A stretch of DNA of 64,000 nt. Source: Haematobia irritans. Taxonomy: Eukaryota; Arthropoda; Insecta; Diptera; Muscidae. The position numbers and the translations under genes were made by a program. The stretch lies in assembly GCF_050003625.1 (NCBI RefSeq), contig NC_134400.1:50534066-50598065 (forward strand), read 5' to 3'. Below, piece by piece: positions 31,559-43,740 of the stretch; position 1 is the stretch's first letter, and every line of letters begins with the position of its first letter. The notes under the pieces are model-generated. The model saw only the letters and a list, made by a program, of their open reading frames with translations. It was not told the origin of the DNA and did not search any database.

Positions 31559-32613
31559 GCAATGTACCAAATTTCCCCACGTACCAAATTTCAACCGTAT
31601 CGGATAAATTTTGCTTTTCCAAGAGGCTCCGAAGGTCAAATCTGGGGATAAAATGATCCCCAGATTTGATTGGGGTTTATATATAATTAAGACCGGTATG
31701 GACCAATTTTTGCATGGTTGTTAGAGACCATATACACCACGTACCAAATTTCAACTGAATCGGATGAATTTTGCTCATCCATGAGGCTCCTGAGTTCAAA
31801 TATGGGGATCGGTTTATATGGGGGCTATATATAATTATGAACCGATGTGGACCAATTTTTGCATGGTTGTTAGATACTATACACTAACACCATGTATCAA
31901 ATTGCAACCGGATCGGATAGTTGTTAGATACCATATACTTACACGATGTCCCAAATTTCAGCCGGATCGGATGAAATTTGCTTCTCTTAGAGGCTCCGCA
32001 AGCCAAATCTGGGGATTGGATTATATGGGGGCTATATATAATTATGAACCGATGTGGACCAATTTGTACATGGTTGTTAGAGACCATATACTGACACCAT
32101 GTACCAAATTTCAACCGGATCGGATGAAATTTGCTTCTCTTAGAGGCTCCGCAAGCCAAATCTGGGGATCGGTTTATATGGGGGCTATATATAATTATGA
32201 ACCGATGTGGACCAATTTTTGCATGGTTGTTAGATACTATACACTAACACCATGTACCAAATTTCAACCGGATCGGATAAAATTTGCTTCCCTCGGAAGA
32301 TCCGCAAACCAAATCTGGGGATCGGTTTATATGGGGGCTATATATAACTATGAACCGATGTGGACCACTTTTGCGTGGTTGTTAGATACCATATACACGT
32401 ACCAAATTTCAACACGATCGGATAAAATTTGCTTCTCTAAGTGGCTCCGCAAGCCAAATCTGAGCGTCGGTTTATATGGGGGCTATACGTAAAAGTGGTC
32501 CGATATGGCCCATTTGCAATACCATCTGACCTACATCAATAACAACTACTTGTGCCAAGTTTCAAGTCGATAGCTTGTTTCGTTCGGAAGTTAGCGTGAT
32601 TTCAACAGACGGA

Positions 32614-32930
32614 CAATTATTTATTTGTCAAAATATCACAAAATTTATTAATTCACATCCAAAACACAGAATTTGCATTACACCTTATGAAGTGATGCAG
32701 ATTCAGTGCAACGGCTGTTGAAATGGTGGTAATCTGTCTTATGATAAGCCCACGTTAATTTCATCGCTTCTGCGTCAATTTTGCACCAATTCTTGATCCA
32801 TAAAGATAATTTTCACTACTTTTTGGCGACACTTTTTTGCTGGGCACATATACAAAAAGGCATCAAAGTCTGCCTAAAATGAAAATTAAGTGTTTTAACG
32901 ATATTGACTTAATATGGACTTGTAAAAATT
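32614..32930. repeat. Fragment related to the CCCAGCAAAAAA MITE family
   Basis: ATTTGTCAAAATATCACA, GTGCAACGGCTGTTGAAATGG and TTTTTGGCGACACTTTTTTG occur in the same order as in 48460-48697. It ends near TTGCTGGGCACA. Confidence 0.6.
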
Positions 32931-33310
32931 TAGCCACAATTTTATTTCTATAGAAAATTTTTTTCGAAATTTTATTTCTATAGAAAATTTTGTCAAAAGT
33001 TTATTTCTATAGACAATTTTGTCAAAGTTTTATTTCTATAGAAAATTTTGTCAACATTTTTTTTCTATAGAAAATGTTGTAAAAATTTTATTTCTATAGA
33101 AAATGTTGTCAATATTTTATTTCTATAGAAAATTTTGTCAAGATTTTATTTCTATAGAAAAATTTGTCGAAATTGTATTTCTATAGAGAATTTTGTCAAA
33201 ATGTTATTTCAGTGGAAAATGTTATTTCTATAGAAAAGTTTATCAAAATATTATTTCTATAGAAAATTTTGTCACAATTACATTTCAATGGAAAGTTTTG
33301 TCACCAAAAA
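32931..33310 (+). repeat. Minisatellite, 29-30 bp unit
   Basis: About 12 imperfect copies of ATTTCTATAGAAAATTTTG-type units without an adjacent HINE body; it interrupts the preceding MITE fragment, whose end motifs reappear at 33300-33470. Confidence 0.8.
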
Positions 33311-33479
33311 AGTAGTGAAAACGTTCTTTATAGATTCGGAAATGGTGCAAAATTTGTGCAGAAGCGATAAATTTAAATTTGACAAGAACATGATTGGGAG
33401 GACGTTTTTGGAAGTGATTTTAAAGTTGTGCCTTTAGAAGAACTTGCAAATTTTTTGGTGGGATCCTAACCATAGTTTG

Positions 33480-34560
33480 CATTCGTATTGCTTCCTAAAA
33501 AAAATGTCATTAGCATTGTCTTTGGCTCTTAGACCACAATCTTTGACCTAAGTAAATTATGTTTTGAATGTAGGCGCAAATAATAGCAGCGCCTATTAGA
33601 TTTGAGTTCATTTTAGATAAAGTTCATAATATTGATGAACGGATGGTCGATATTAAGTATCTGACATATTCAAATAGCTTAAAATGACGTAGCTATCGAT
33701 ATGGTATCCACCCGTGCCTACCAACACATTATTGTATTTGATTTTTTTTTCACATAAATTACAATGGACACATGAAGCCATACAATTCAATGCTAAATAC
33801 CCCCAGATGGTCACAATATTGGGTTGATAACCCTTTGCCATAGAGAAAGCCCGTAGGTGGAATTATGACACAATTTACGAAAATTTATTAGCACTCTCAT
33901 CTGCGGACAGTAAAAGCATGCCAAGCGTTTTAGTTGTCATAATGCTCGCATTGATAACAGCATTAATAAATTTCTCCCCTCGTCTAGCATTTGTGGAGAT
34001 ACACGTGTGTAATTTATCACTTTGAAGGCACTGGACAGACGAACTCTTATGAACAGACCTCAGACCCCATGCAAATCGATCCACCTCATTCGGATCTGAA
34101 CAAAATATCGTTTCGAAAACAAAAAAACAAAAAACACAGAAATATCTCATTGTCGAAATTGAATATGGTCGATTTGTATGGCACACTTAGTGAGGCTTAA
34201 CATTTGTTTTGAGATAAGTAGCTTAAGCAGTGTTCACGCTTTGTATATACCAATATGGGATATGTTTTATCGATCGAAAAAAAAAGATATAAACATTGAG
34301 TAATGTTTGTTTGTTATGTATTCTTCATTTTTCGAAAGTTCCCTATGACACATTAGGGGACGATAAGTGAGAAATATTTCCCTATTCATATTTAAGTTTT
34401 ATTTATTAACGCTTGGTAGTCTAATATGACAAATGACTGTACTATGGATATAGAAAAATTAACCATATTGTTGTGTATGGGTAGGGGAGATTCATTAATC
34501 GACTTAGCATAAAACTCTAAAAGAATTTAGCTAACTATCCAATGAGTTATCTTATGAACA
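33480..34560. other. Interval without a recognisable gene
   Basis: Frames on both strands are short. No repeat of this window recurs here. Possibly native host sequence. Confidence 0.4.
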
Positions 34561-35140
34561 TACGTCAGCCGTAATTATTGCACACTCAAAAAACAGTTTA
34601 CTTGGATTCAAAGTTTTTGACCTTCCCTTAAGGATTTTGGTATTGATTCCGAGCCAAAGATGCGGCTTCTTTAAAACAAAGACATTTTTTAGCGACCTAT
34701 CTGGCTTTAAATCTAGGACCAATAAAACTAAAATTAGGATGCAGATCTCATTTATCAAATTTTCATTCTCTTTTCGCAGTTTAGTAGTAAAGGTACTCAC
34801 GTACAAACAAATGCCAGTTTAAAAATCTAAATTATAATGGATACTTCAAAGTAAAAAATGTTTTCTTAATTCCAAAAAAACTTTAAACTAAAGACGCTAA
34901 ATCCTCAAAATAAGCCTTAGCCTATATTTGAAGCGTTTTTATCTTAAATCTAAAGTTTCAATATTTCAGTTAATTTAATAACAATTTCTTTAAATCACTT
35001 TAAAGGAAATTAGCCTTAGTTCAAAGACATGCGACTTTAACAAACTTTAAGAAGTTTGTCGTTAATTTTTTGTAAATTTCGCATCCTAAAGTTTAGGTTG
35101 CGTAATCTTTAATATCACGTAAATATTTTTTAAAGTGCAG
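34561..35140 (+). repeat. Diverged relative of the CACTGA TIR family
   Basis: TTGGTATTGATTCCGAGCCA and the following order of AAAG-rich words match 1553-2207, and the right part runs to AATATTTTTTAAAGTGCAG. The sequence is much more diverged than the copies at 1553 and 54361. Confidence 0.5.
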
Positions 35141-35580
35141 AAGAGACAATAGTCTGAAAACCATCATTTAGTCTTAGAATTAAGTTCTGACTCGATTTAG
35201 CGATGGCCGTCTGTTAGTCCGTCTGTTGATGTATTTTTGTGCAAAGTACGGCTCGCAGTTTAAGTCCGAATGTTTTGTGAGTTTCATAAACCACCCGCCA
35301 GATTTGGGTACTAAACCAATTTGCAATGGGGTTTTCTCTAATTGACTTGATATTTTATACAGGGAATATATTTAACATTCCATTTAAATGTGTTAAATTT
35401 TAATCAATCGGTTCAGGTTTAGATAAAGCCCCCACGTATATGTTGCTCCGATTTAGGCAAATATGGCCAGAATATCCACATTTGACACAAAATTTCAGTG
35501 ACGATTTCCCCATACTGCAGACATATCCTACACACGGCAATGGTAAACTTTTAAACATTCTGAACGCATCAACTGTTACT
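35141..35580 (+). mobile_element. HINE family 2 fragment
   Basis: It holds the core from TTTAGTCTTAGAATTAAGTT through GTCTGTTAGTCCGTCTGTTG and later units, comparable with 45370-45480 and 46130-46300. Both ends are absent. Confidence 0.65.
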
Positions 35581-35584
35581 ACAG

Positions 35585-35905
35585 GAGTCGAAAACATTTT
35601 ATTTTTACGTAAGAGTATAAAAAAAAGTCCTTCAGTGCCAAATCAGGACCATGCGGCGGATGGCCCATCATATCGACGTGTGAGAGCTTGCATTGTCGGT
35701 GTGAAGAGTGATCCGACTTCGGCGGTTGGTTTTCCTGATTTCTTGGAAGACAATTTGCAAAAAATTTGTTGCGTACCAATCGCAACGCAGAGTGCTTTAG
35801 CGGTACGATTGTGACATGTCCAGTTTTTCCGAAAAAAAAACAGATCATCAGTTGCTTGGTAATGCGAGTAAATTTGAATTTGGCTCCTATAAGCCAAGAT
35901 ATCTT
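35585..35905 (-). pseudogene. Second mariner transposase relic
   Basis: On the minus strand the frame reads GKTGHVTIVPL early and MGHPPHGPDLALKDFFLYSY later. The latter is the third catalytic motif of mariners (PPYSPDLAP-DFFLF), with its Asp kept. The second catalytic motif is shifted and damaged (around HSSHRQCKLSH). It belongs to a different mariner lineage from the copy at 14617, and no TIRs were recognised. Inactive fragment. Confidence 0.7.
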
Positions 35906-36100
35906 GCTATCAAGATATCTTGAAACGAACATACAATCGAATCGAATGCTGTATACTTCATGGCTCAAGAAAAAAGTCTGTAGTTAAAATAAAGCTAAAT
36001 TTTACTTATTTTTATTGCAAAAAAATTGTTTTTGGTAAAATTTTACTATTGTTTTTCGAAATTTTACACAGCGCACTAAAATTGTCACTTTTTTAAGTAC

Positions 36101-36660
36101 ACGCAGAGAAGAAACATGATTGTCACAATCATATTCGAAGAGCAAAATAATATGATAGGAGCTATTTTTGCGGCGACCATGTAACATTTTCACCTGCAAC
36201 CATGTTGGCTCAGTGAACATAGTTCTAAGAAAAATAAAACTGTCCGTATCTAAAATGTTATTATATTCATAAAAAGAATTTTGTTTCCATTAAAAGACAA
36301 TGGTCACGATCTAAAATGTTATGGTATTCGTCAAAAATGTTTTTCTTCTAGTTAAAAGAACATGGTCACAACCTAAAACGTTTTGATCTTTTTCGTCGTC
36401 GAAAAAAGGACGCCACTTGAGAAAAGAAAACACAAAATCAATTTTATTTATTTGCTTTTATTTATTTATAAACTAATTCATTGTTTATTTGTATTTACTA
36501 TGTCAAGCAAACATCACATATTTTTACACATTCAATTTTGGTTCAATTTCAACAATAAGTAATCATTCAAAATTTACTTCGTGCCCATCAAATGTACCAA
36601 TGCAGACATTATGTAACTGCAAATAAAAATAAATTATACCCTATATCATAATGCAGAACA
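36101..36660 (+). repeat. MITE-like element starting CACGCAGAGAAGAA
   Basis: The left end shares CACGCAGAGAAG with the MITE at 31310, and the first 110 bases are the inverse of 7880-7998. The right end is not clear. Contains a long AT-rich part with TTTATTTATTT words and no coding sequence. Confidence 0.4.
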
Positions 36661-38170
36661 AAAACAAGTAATGAAAGTCTAAAGTCGGGCGGGGCCAACT
36701 ATATTATACCCTGCACAACTTTGTAGATCTACATTTTCGATACCATATCACATCCGTCAAATGTGCTGGGGGCTATATATAAAGGTTTGTCCCAAATACA
36801 TACATTTAAATATCACTCGATCTGGAAGAATTTGATAGACTTCTACAAAATCTATAGACTCAAAATTTAAGTCGGCTAATGCACTAGGGTGGAACACAAT
36901 GTTAATAAAAAAATATGGGAAATGTTTAAATCTGAAGCAATTTTAAGGAAACTTCGAAAAAGTTTATTTATGATTTATCGCTCGATATATATGTATTAGA
37001 AGTTTAGGAAAATTAGAGTCATTTTTACAACTTTTTGACTAAGCAGTGGCGATTTTACAAGGGAAATGTTGGTATTTTGACCATTTTTGTCGAAATCAGA
37101 AAAACATATATGGGAGCTATATCTAAATCTGAACCGATTTCAACCGAATTTGGCACGCATAGCAACAATGCTAATTCTACTCCCTGTGCAAAATTTCAAC
37201 TAAATCGGAGTTAAAAATTGGCATCTGTGGTCATATGAGTGTAAATCGGGCGAAAGCTATATATGGGAGATATATCTAAATCTGAACCGATTTCAACCAA
37301 ATTTAGCACGCATAGCTACAATGCTAATTCTGCTCCCTGTGCAAAATTTCATCCAAATCGGGCCAAAAAATTGGCCTCTGTGGTCATATGAGTGTAAATC
37401 GGCCGAAAGCTATATATTGGAGCTATATCTAAATCTGAACCGATTTCAACCAAATTTTGCACGCATAGCAACAATGCTAATTCTACTCTGTGTGCAAAAT
37501 TTCAACTAAATCGGAGCAAAAAATTAGCCTCTGTGGTCATATGAGTGTAAATCGGGCGAAAGCTATATATGGGAGCTATATCTAAATCTGAACCGATTTC
37601 AACCAAATTTGGCACGCATAGCTACAATGCTAATTCTACTCCCTGTACAAAATTTCAACAAAATTGGGGTAAAACTCTGGCTTCTGGGACCGTATTAGGC
37701 CATATCGGGCGATTGATATATATATGGGAGCTATATCTAAATCTGAACCGATTTCTATAAAATTTGGCACACTTGACTATAGTGCTAATGGTTCTTCTTG
37801 TGCAAAATTTTAAGCAAATTAGGGTAAAACTCTGGCTTCTGGGGCCATATAAGTCCATATCGGGCGAAATATATATATGGGAGCTATATCTAAATCTGAA
37901 CCGATTTCTTCCAAAATCAATAGGGATCTATTCTGAGCCAAAACACATACTTGTGCCAAATTCGATTGGACTAAAACTGCGACCTAGACTTTGATTACAA
38001 AAATGTGTTCACGGACAGACGGACAGACGGACATCGCTATATCGACTCAGGAGCCCACCCTTAGCATTTTTGCCAAAGACAACATGTGTCTATCTCGTCT
38101 CCTTCTGGGTGTTGCAAACATATGCACTAACTTATAATACCCTGTTCCACAGTGTGGAGCAGGGTATAAA
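36661..38170 (-). mobile_element. HINE family 2 element, full length, minus strand
   Basis: The inverted 3' end starts ACAAGTAATGAAAGTCTAAA with the hairpin GTCGGGCGGGGCC. The 5' end at the right reads CCTGTTCCACAGTGTGGAGC followed by AGGGTATAA. The unbroken T-run at about 36906-36912 is the empty counterpart of the site occupied at 5145. Internal units repeat at 153 bp and their plus strand keeps open frames. The GTC tract (GACAGACGGACAGACGG) is at 38014-38031. Confidence 0.8.
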
Positions 38171-38200
38171 CAGGTACATTTTTTTCAATTACACTTTCCT

Positions 38201-39908
38201 TTTTATACCCTCCACCATAGGAAGGGGGGTATATTAACTTCGTCATTCCATTTGTAACACATCGAAATATTGCTCTAAGAGTAAGATTTGGTTTTGGAGC
38301 CTCTTGGAGGAGCAAATTTCATCCGAGTCAGTTGAAATTTGGTACATTGTGCTAGTATATGGCCGTTAACAACCATGCCTAACTAGGTCCATATCGGTCT
38401 ATAGTTATATATGGCCGTCAGATAAATCGAACCAATCACACAAAAATTGGTCCATATCAATAATTGTATATAGCCATATAAGCGACCCCCATATTTCAAT
38501 TCTGGCTCCCTACGTATCGTGCAAAAGTCCATATAGAATCGTAATTATTTGTAGACTTACCTACACATACTTTCTTTATACCCTCCACCATAGGATGGAG
38601 GGTATATTAACTTTGTCATTCCGTTTGTAACACATCGAAATATTGCTCTAAGACCCCATAAAGTATATATATTCTGGGTCGTGGTGAAATCCTGACTCGA
38701 TTTGAGCTTGTCCGCCTTCCGTCCGTCTGTTGAAATCACGCTAACTTCCGAACGAAACAAGCTATCGACTTGAAACTTGGCACAAGTAGTTTTTGTTGAT
38801 GCAGGTCGGACGGTATTGCAAATGGGCCATATCGGTCCACTTTTACGTATAGCCCCCATATAAACGGACCCCCAAATTTGGCTTGCGAGACCTCTAAGAG
38901 AAGCAAATTTCATCCGATCCGGCTGAAATTTGGTACATGGTGTTAGCATATAGTCTCTAACAACCATGCAAAAATTGGTCCACATCGGTCCATAATTATA
39001 TATAGCCCCCATATAAACCGATCCCCCGATTTGGCTTGCGAGGCCTCTAAGAGAAGCAAATTTTATCCGAACCGGCTGAAATTTGGTACATGGTGTTAGT
39101 ATATGGTCTCTAATAACCATGCAAAAATGGGTCCACATCGGTCCATAATTATATATAGCCCCCATATAAACCGATCCCCCGATTTGGCTTGCGAGGCCTC
39201 TAAGAGAAGCAAATTATATCCGAACCGGCTGAAATTTGGTACATGCCATTTGTATATGGTCTCTAACAACCATGCAAAAATTAGTCGAAATCGGTCCATA
39301 ATTATATATAGGCTCCATATAAAACGATCCCCAGATTTGACCTCCGGTGCCTTTTGGAGAAGCACCGGAGGTCAAATCTGCTTGAAATTGGGTACGTGGT
39401 GATCGTATATGATATTTAACAACTAAGCCAAAAGTGGTCCATATCAGTCCATAATCATATATAGCCCCCTCTCTACGTGCCGTGCAAAAGTCCATATCGA
39501 TTCGTAATTATTTGTAGACTTAGCTATACATACCTTTTTTGTCTAATATATACCACGTATGGACTAACTCACAATTTAGAAAACGATGTTAAGAAGTTTT
39601 AAGATACCACAACCCAAGTATTTCGACTGTGGATGACAGTCTTTCGTAGAAGTTTCTACGCAATCCATGGTGGAGGGTACATAAGATTCGGCCTGGCCGA
39701 ACTTACGGCCGTATATACTTGTTTTTGTCTAATGTATACCACGTATGGACTAACTCACAATTAAGAAAACTATTTAAGAAGTTTTATGATACCACAACCC
39801 AAGTAATTCGATTGTGGATGACAGTCTTTCGTAGTAGTTTCTACGCAATCCATGGTGGAGGGTACATAAGATTCGGCCTGGCCGAACTTACGGCCGTTTA
39901 TACTTGTT
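38201..39908 (+). mobile_element. HINE family 1 element, outer, with internal deletion
   Basis: The 5' end is at 38205 and the 3' hairpin and ATACTTGTT end at 39908. A deletion joins GCTCTAAGA of the core directly to the last repeat unit. A second HINE (38574-39723) is inserted in its T-run at ACATACTTT; the intact site is seen at 18200-18212. Confidence 0.75.
38574..39723 (+). mobile_element. HINE family 1 element, inner
   Basis: Complete termini (TATACCCTCCACCATAGG; CCATGGTGGAGGGTACATAA, hairpin, TATATACTTGTT). The GTCC tract is short. Minus-strand frame 38557-39165 is open through the core and three units. Confidence 0.75.
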
Positions 39909-40432
39909 TGTGTTCACATTAAACCACGTGCCACTTCTGAGTAAATAAATTAACACACAACACAGTAATTCCGTATTCTCCGTCCATTCCAAGAAACAAT
40001 CAACACACGACTGACGCGCAAATTGAAAATCGTGTGTACCTGCTCCATTTTTTTTATAAAATTCTTTTCGCTGCAAAAAAATTAAATGGTCACGGAAACA
40101 ATGTACATGGTCTTTATGGCTATGTAATGTCTATAACATACGTAACCTGTAAAAATACTTTTTTCTCAGCAAAAAAGGAAATATTGAATGGTCAGGTATA
40201 TGATTTTCCCGAGCATATAATGGTCTCAAATTCTATCATTTAAATAATAGAACATGTTTGCGGCATTTGAGAACCATTTAAATGCTTATTGCCAACATAT
40301 ATTTTTCTCCGCTCGAAAATTATTTTTACAAAGACAAAATATATGGTTTTCGCGACAATTACATGCTCTATATAAGCATTAAATGGATGCGGCAACCATG
40401 TCCAAAAATGTTTTTTCTGTGCGTGTATGTTT
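39909..40432. repeat. Repeat-like sequence ending TTTCTGTGCGTGT
   Basis: The right end resembles the CACGCAGAGAAG terminus inverted. The interior has many ATGGT, AACATG and CATAT words like those in the MITEs at 7880 and 31310. The left boundary is uncertain and could simply follow the HINE end. Confidence 0.3.
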
Positions 40433-40474
40433 CAATCGTTTTATAAACTAAACGTGACTATAAAGTTCAATGAC

Positions 40475-40886
40475 GGTACACATAAGTTCAGTATAAACTA
40501 AAGCAGAAGAAAATGTTAGTACGATTCCCATAAATAATAAGAATTACCTACTGCATATTTAAAATGGTCATGATTTGGCATCAAGTAAACTGTTTTATAG
40601 GAGGAATGAACCAGCCCGTGCGAAAATTGAATTAAATTGTACTCCTCATTTTGAGATTTAAGCGTTTTTAAAAACAGGAACATTTCATGCACTGATGTAC
40701 TTTTTAACAGCAACTGCAACAGAAATTACATCCTCTCATAGAAGACAAAATGAACTAAAAATAAAGAAAAAAATTATTGGCGCTTAATCATGACCATTTT
40801 AAACGTACAGTAGTTCATTCTTACTATTTTTGGGAATCACACGAAAATTGTCTTCTGCTTTAGTTCACACTGAAATTATGTGTACG
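40475..40886. mobile_element. Foldback element with about 110-bp inverted arms
   Basis: The left arm (40477-40585) and right arm (40778-40885) are inverted copies: GTACACATAAGTTCAGT and its inverse, AACTAAAGCAGAAGA, ACGATTCCCA and AAAATGGTCATGATT occur in mirrored order. AATGAC is present on both outer sides (40469-40474 and 40890-40895) and may be the target duplication. One arm occurs alone at 29893-30000. No coding sequence. Confidence 0.65.
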
Positions 40887-41133
40887 GTTAATGACCTTTA
40901 TATCCACTTTTATTTCATACAAAATTCCTCCTCTAGAGCCACCAAAGTGTAAAAATTATTACAAATTCTGTTGGGTGAAAATGTCCCTACTTTGTGGCCC
41001 TACGTCCCTACAAGACGCTAGATATTAGAAAAAACCTACATATAGGGAATTTCCCCTACTTCTAGCAACACTGGCTGTAGTTGATATTGCACCTACGGAG
41101 TTAGTATGCCACTAATATTGAGGCCATTATTAA
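40887..41133. other. No feature seen
   Basis: AT-rich spacer between two elements without repeats shared in the window. Confidence 0.35.
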
Positions 41134-42195
41134 GCAAGTGAGTAAAATAGAAAGTCAGACGGGGCCGACTATATCATACCCTAAACCACCCCTACTGAAT
41201 TAGTAAACATAAGCATTTGTGGGGTATCAGTGGTATAGGTTTTGGAGAATAAATAAGGCTTTTACGGCCAAATTTGATTTCGGGCGATACATATATATGG
41301 GAGCTATATCTAAATCTGAACCGATTTCGATGAAATTCGATGGTATAGACGATTATATTTAGCCAACTTTGAGCACTATCGGTTGATAAATAATGGTTTT
41401 TGCGGCCAAATTTGGGAAAATCGGGCGATACATATATATGGGAGCTATATCTAAATCTGAACCGACTTCGATTATTTTTGGCTCATATTGTCAGTACCAT
41501 AAAAGATTATAGTAAGCCAAGTTTGAGTAAGATCGCTTAATAAATAATATTTTTATGACCAAATTTGGGGAAATCGGGCGATACATATATATGAGAGCTA
41601 TATCTAAATCTGAACCGATTTGGATAAAATTTTGCAGACTTGAAGGGCGATGAAAAGGATTAGGTTAGGTTAGGTTAGGTGGCAGCCCGATGTATCAGCC
41701 TCACTTAGACTATTCAGTCCATTGTGATACCACATTGGTGAACTTCTCTCTTATCACTGAGTGCTGCCCGATTCCATGTTAAGCTCAATGAAAAGGATTG
41801 CCTTTTGCCAAATTTGGTGACGATCAGTTTGAAAAAAAGCGCAACGTGACCCCATTTGTCGAAATCGGGCTATACATATATATGGGAGCTATATCTAAAT
41901 TTGATCCGATTTCTTCCAAATTCAATAGCGTTGGTCCTTGTGCCCAAAAAACTCCCTGTACCAAATTTCATTAAAATCGGTTAATAATTGCGACCGGAAT
42001 CCTGTGAACAACAAATACATGGACAGACGGACGGATGGACGGACGGACACCAAGCGCTAGATCGACTCAGGAGGTGATTCTGAGTCGATCGGTATATATT
42101 TTATGTTATGTATAAAATCAATATTTCTGGTAGGCACATTTTTTGGCAGATCAAACTTATTATACCCTGACCACTATGTGGTTGTGCAAAATTGT
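41134..42195 (-). mobile_element. HINE family 2-related element, minus strand
   Basis: The left edge has the inverted hairpin GTCAGACGGGGCCGAC and ATACCCTAAACCACC. The right end has ACCCTGACCACTATGTGGTTG, a hairpin-forming 5' end. A GGACAGACGGACGGATGG tract lies at 42013-42030. Units are similar to family 2 but shorter in number. A SINE fragment is inserted at 41662. Confidence 0.65.
41662..41787 (-). mobile_element. SINE fragment with a (TTAGG)n-type tail, 5' truncated
   Basis: The 126-bp piece starts AGGTTAGGTTAGGTTAGGT and contains GGCAGCCCGATGTATCAG, which I recall as the tail half of an abundant muscid tRNA-derived SINE whose head would lie on the minus strand. A 12-bp direct repeat ATGAAAAGGATT flanks it (41650-41661, 41788-41799), as expected for LINE-driven insertion. 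The tRNA-like head is missing. Confidence 0.6.
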
Positions 42196-42249
42196 TTTGC
42201 AATAAAATAAGTTTAGCGTTAGTTTAAATACGGGCTTTTTTCGGTGTAT

Positions 42250-42425
42250 AAAAAATATTTTCCAAATTTTATTTCTACAGCAAATGTGGTCACAATTTGA
42301 TTTCTATAGGAAATTTGGTTAAAATTTTAGTTTTATTGAAAACGTTGTCAAACTTTTCTTTCTATAGGCAACTTTTAAAAAATTGTATTGTTATAAAAAC
42401 TTTTCTCACAATTTTATTTCTATAG
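42250..42425 (+). repeat. Minisatellite, short degenerate array
   Basis: About six poor copies of the 29-30 bp unit; the next HINE begins inside it at CTATAGTATTTTTATACACT. Confidence 0.6.
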
Positions 42426-42426
42426 T

Positions 42427-43040
42427 ATTTTTATACACTCCACCATAGGATGGGAGTATCTTAACTTTCCGTTTGTAACACATTGAAATATTGCTCTAAG
42501 ACCCTATAAAGTATATATATTCTGGATCGTGGTGAAATTTCGAGTCGATCTAAGAATGTCCGTCCGTCTGTTGAAATCATGCTAACATCCGAACGAAACT
42601 AGCTATCGAGGTGAAACTTGGCATAATTAGTTGCTATTGATGTAGGTCACATGGTATTAGTATATGGTCTCTAACAGCCATGCAAAAATTGGTCCATATC
42701 CCTCCGTTATTATATATAGTCCCATATAAACCGATCCACAGATTTGACCTCCGGAGCCTCTTGGAGGAGCAAAATTCATCCGATCCGGTTGAAATTTAGA
42801 ACGAGGTGTAAGTATATGGTATCTCAAAACCATTGAAAAATTGGTCCATATCGGTCCATAATTATATATATATAGCCCCCATATAAACCGATCCCCAGAT
42901 TTGACCTCCGGAGCATTTTGTAAGAGCAAAATTCTCCCGATCCGGTTGAAATTTGGTACGTGTTGTTAGTATATGGTCTCAACAACCATGCAAAAATTGG
43001 TCCATATCGGTTCATAATCATGGTTGCCACTCGAGCCAAA
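42427..43040 (+). mobile_element. HINE family 1 element, 5' half
   Basis: Starts TATACACTCCACCATAGG, with a shortened GTCC tract and three units, and runs into the minisatellite through CATGGTTGCCACTCGAGCC. The 3' end is not found. Confidence 0.7.
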
Positions 43041-43740
43041 AATAATCTACCAAAATTTTATTTCTATAGAAAATTTTGTCAAAATTTTGTTACTGTATAA
43101 CATTTTGTCACAATTTTATTTCTATAGAAAGTTTTGTCAAAATTTTATTTTTATAGGAAAATTTGTCAAAATTTTATTTCTATAGAAAATTATGTCAAAA
43201 CTTTATTTCTATAAAAAATGTTGTCAAAATTTGTTTTCTATACAAAAATTTGTCAAAATTATTTTTATTTATTTTTATAGAAAATGTTGTCAAAATTTTA
43301 TTTCTATAGAAATTTTTGTCAAAATTTTATTTCTATAATTTTTTTTTTAATTTTATTTCTATAGAAAATTTTGTCAAAATTTTATTTCTATAGAAAATGT
43401 TGTCAAAATTGTATTTCGATTGAAAATTTTGTCAAAGTTTTATTTCTATAGAAAATTTTGTTGCAATTTTATTTCTATAGAAAATTTTGTCAAAATTTTA
43501 TTTCTACAGAAAATGTTGTCATACTTTAATTTCTATTGAAAATTTTGTCAAAATTTTATTTCTATGGAAAATTTTGTCAATTTTTTTTTTCTATAGAAAA
43601 TATTGCCAACTTTTATTTCTATAGATAATTTTTACAAAAATTGCTACAGAAAATGTTGTCAAAATGTTATTTCTTAGGAAATTTTTTCAAATTTGTTTTT
43701 TTTATTTCTATTTATAGAGTTTTTAAAAATTTTATTTCCA
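43041..43740 (+). repeat. Minisatellite, 29-30 bp unit, long array
   Basis: About 24 imperfect copies of the ATTTCTATAGAAAATTTTG-type unit. The array is interrupted at 43740 by another sequence and resumes at 44205. Confidence 0.85.

Larger units (their letters stand above)
30658..32613 (-). mobile_element. HINE family 1 element, minus strand, 5' end missing
   Basis: The inverted 3' end begins at 30660 (ACAAGTATATACGGCCG and hairpin). A minisatellite follows at 30895-31255, then repeat units up to the sequence next to the GTCC tract at 32613, where it stops abruptly. A 249-bp MITE is inserted at 31310. The plus strand of 31818-32492 is open through four units, the same antisense frame as in other copies. 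Confidence 0.75.

Noticed and set aside
35440..35814. 124-codon plus-strand frame
   Set aside because: It is the shadow of a decayed mariner relic on the other strand joined to a HINE fragment.
41662..41682. (TTAGG)4 as telomeric sequence
   Set aside because: It is the tail of a SINE fragment with target duplications, and Diptera do not use TTAGG telomeres.
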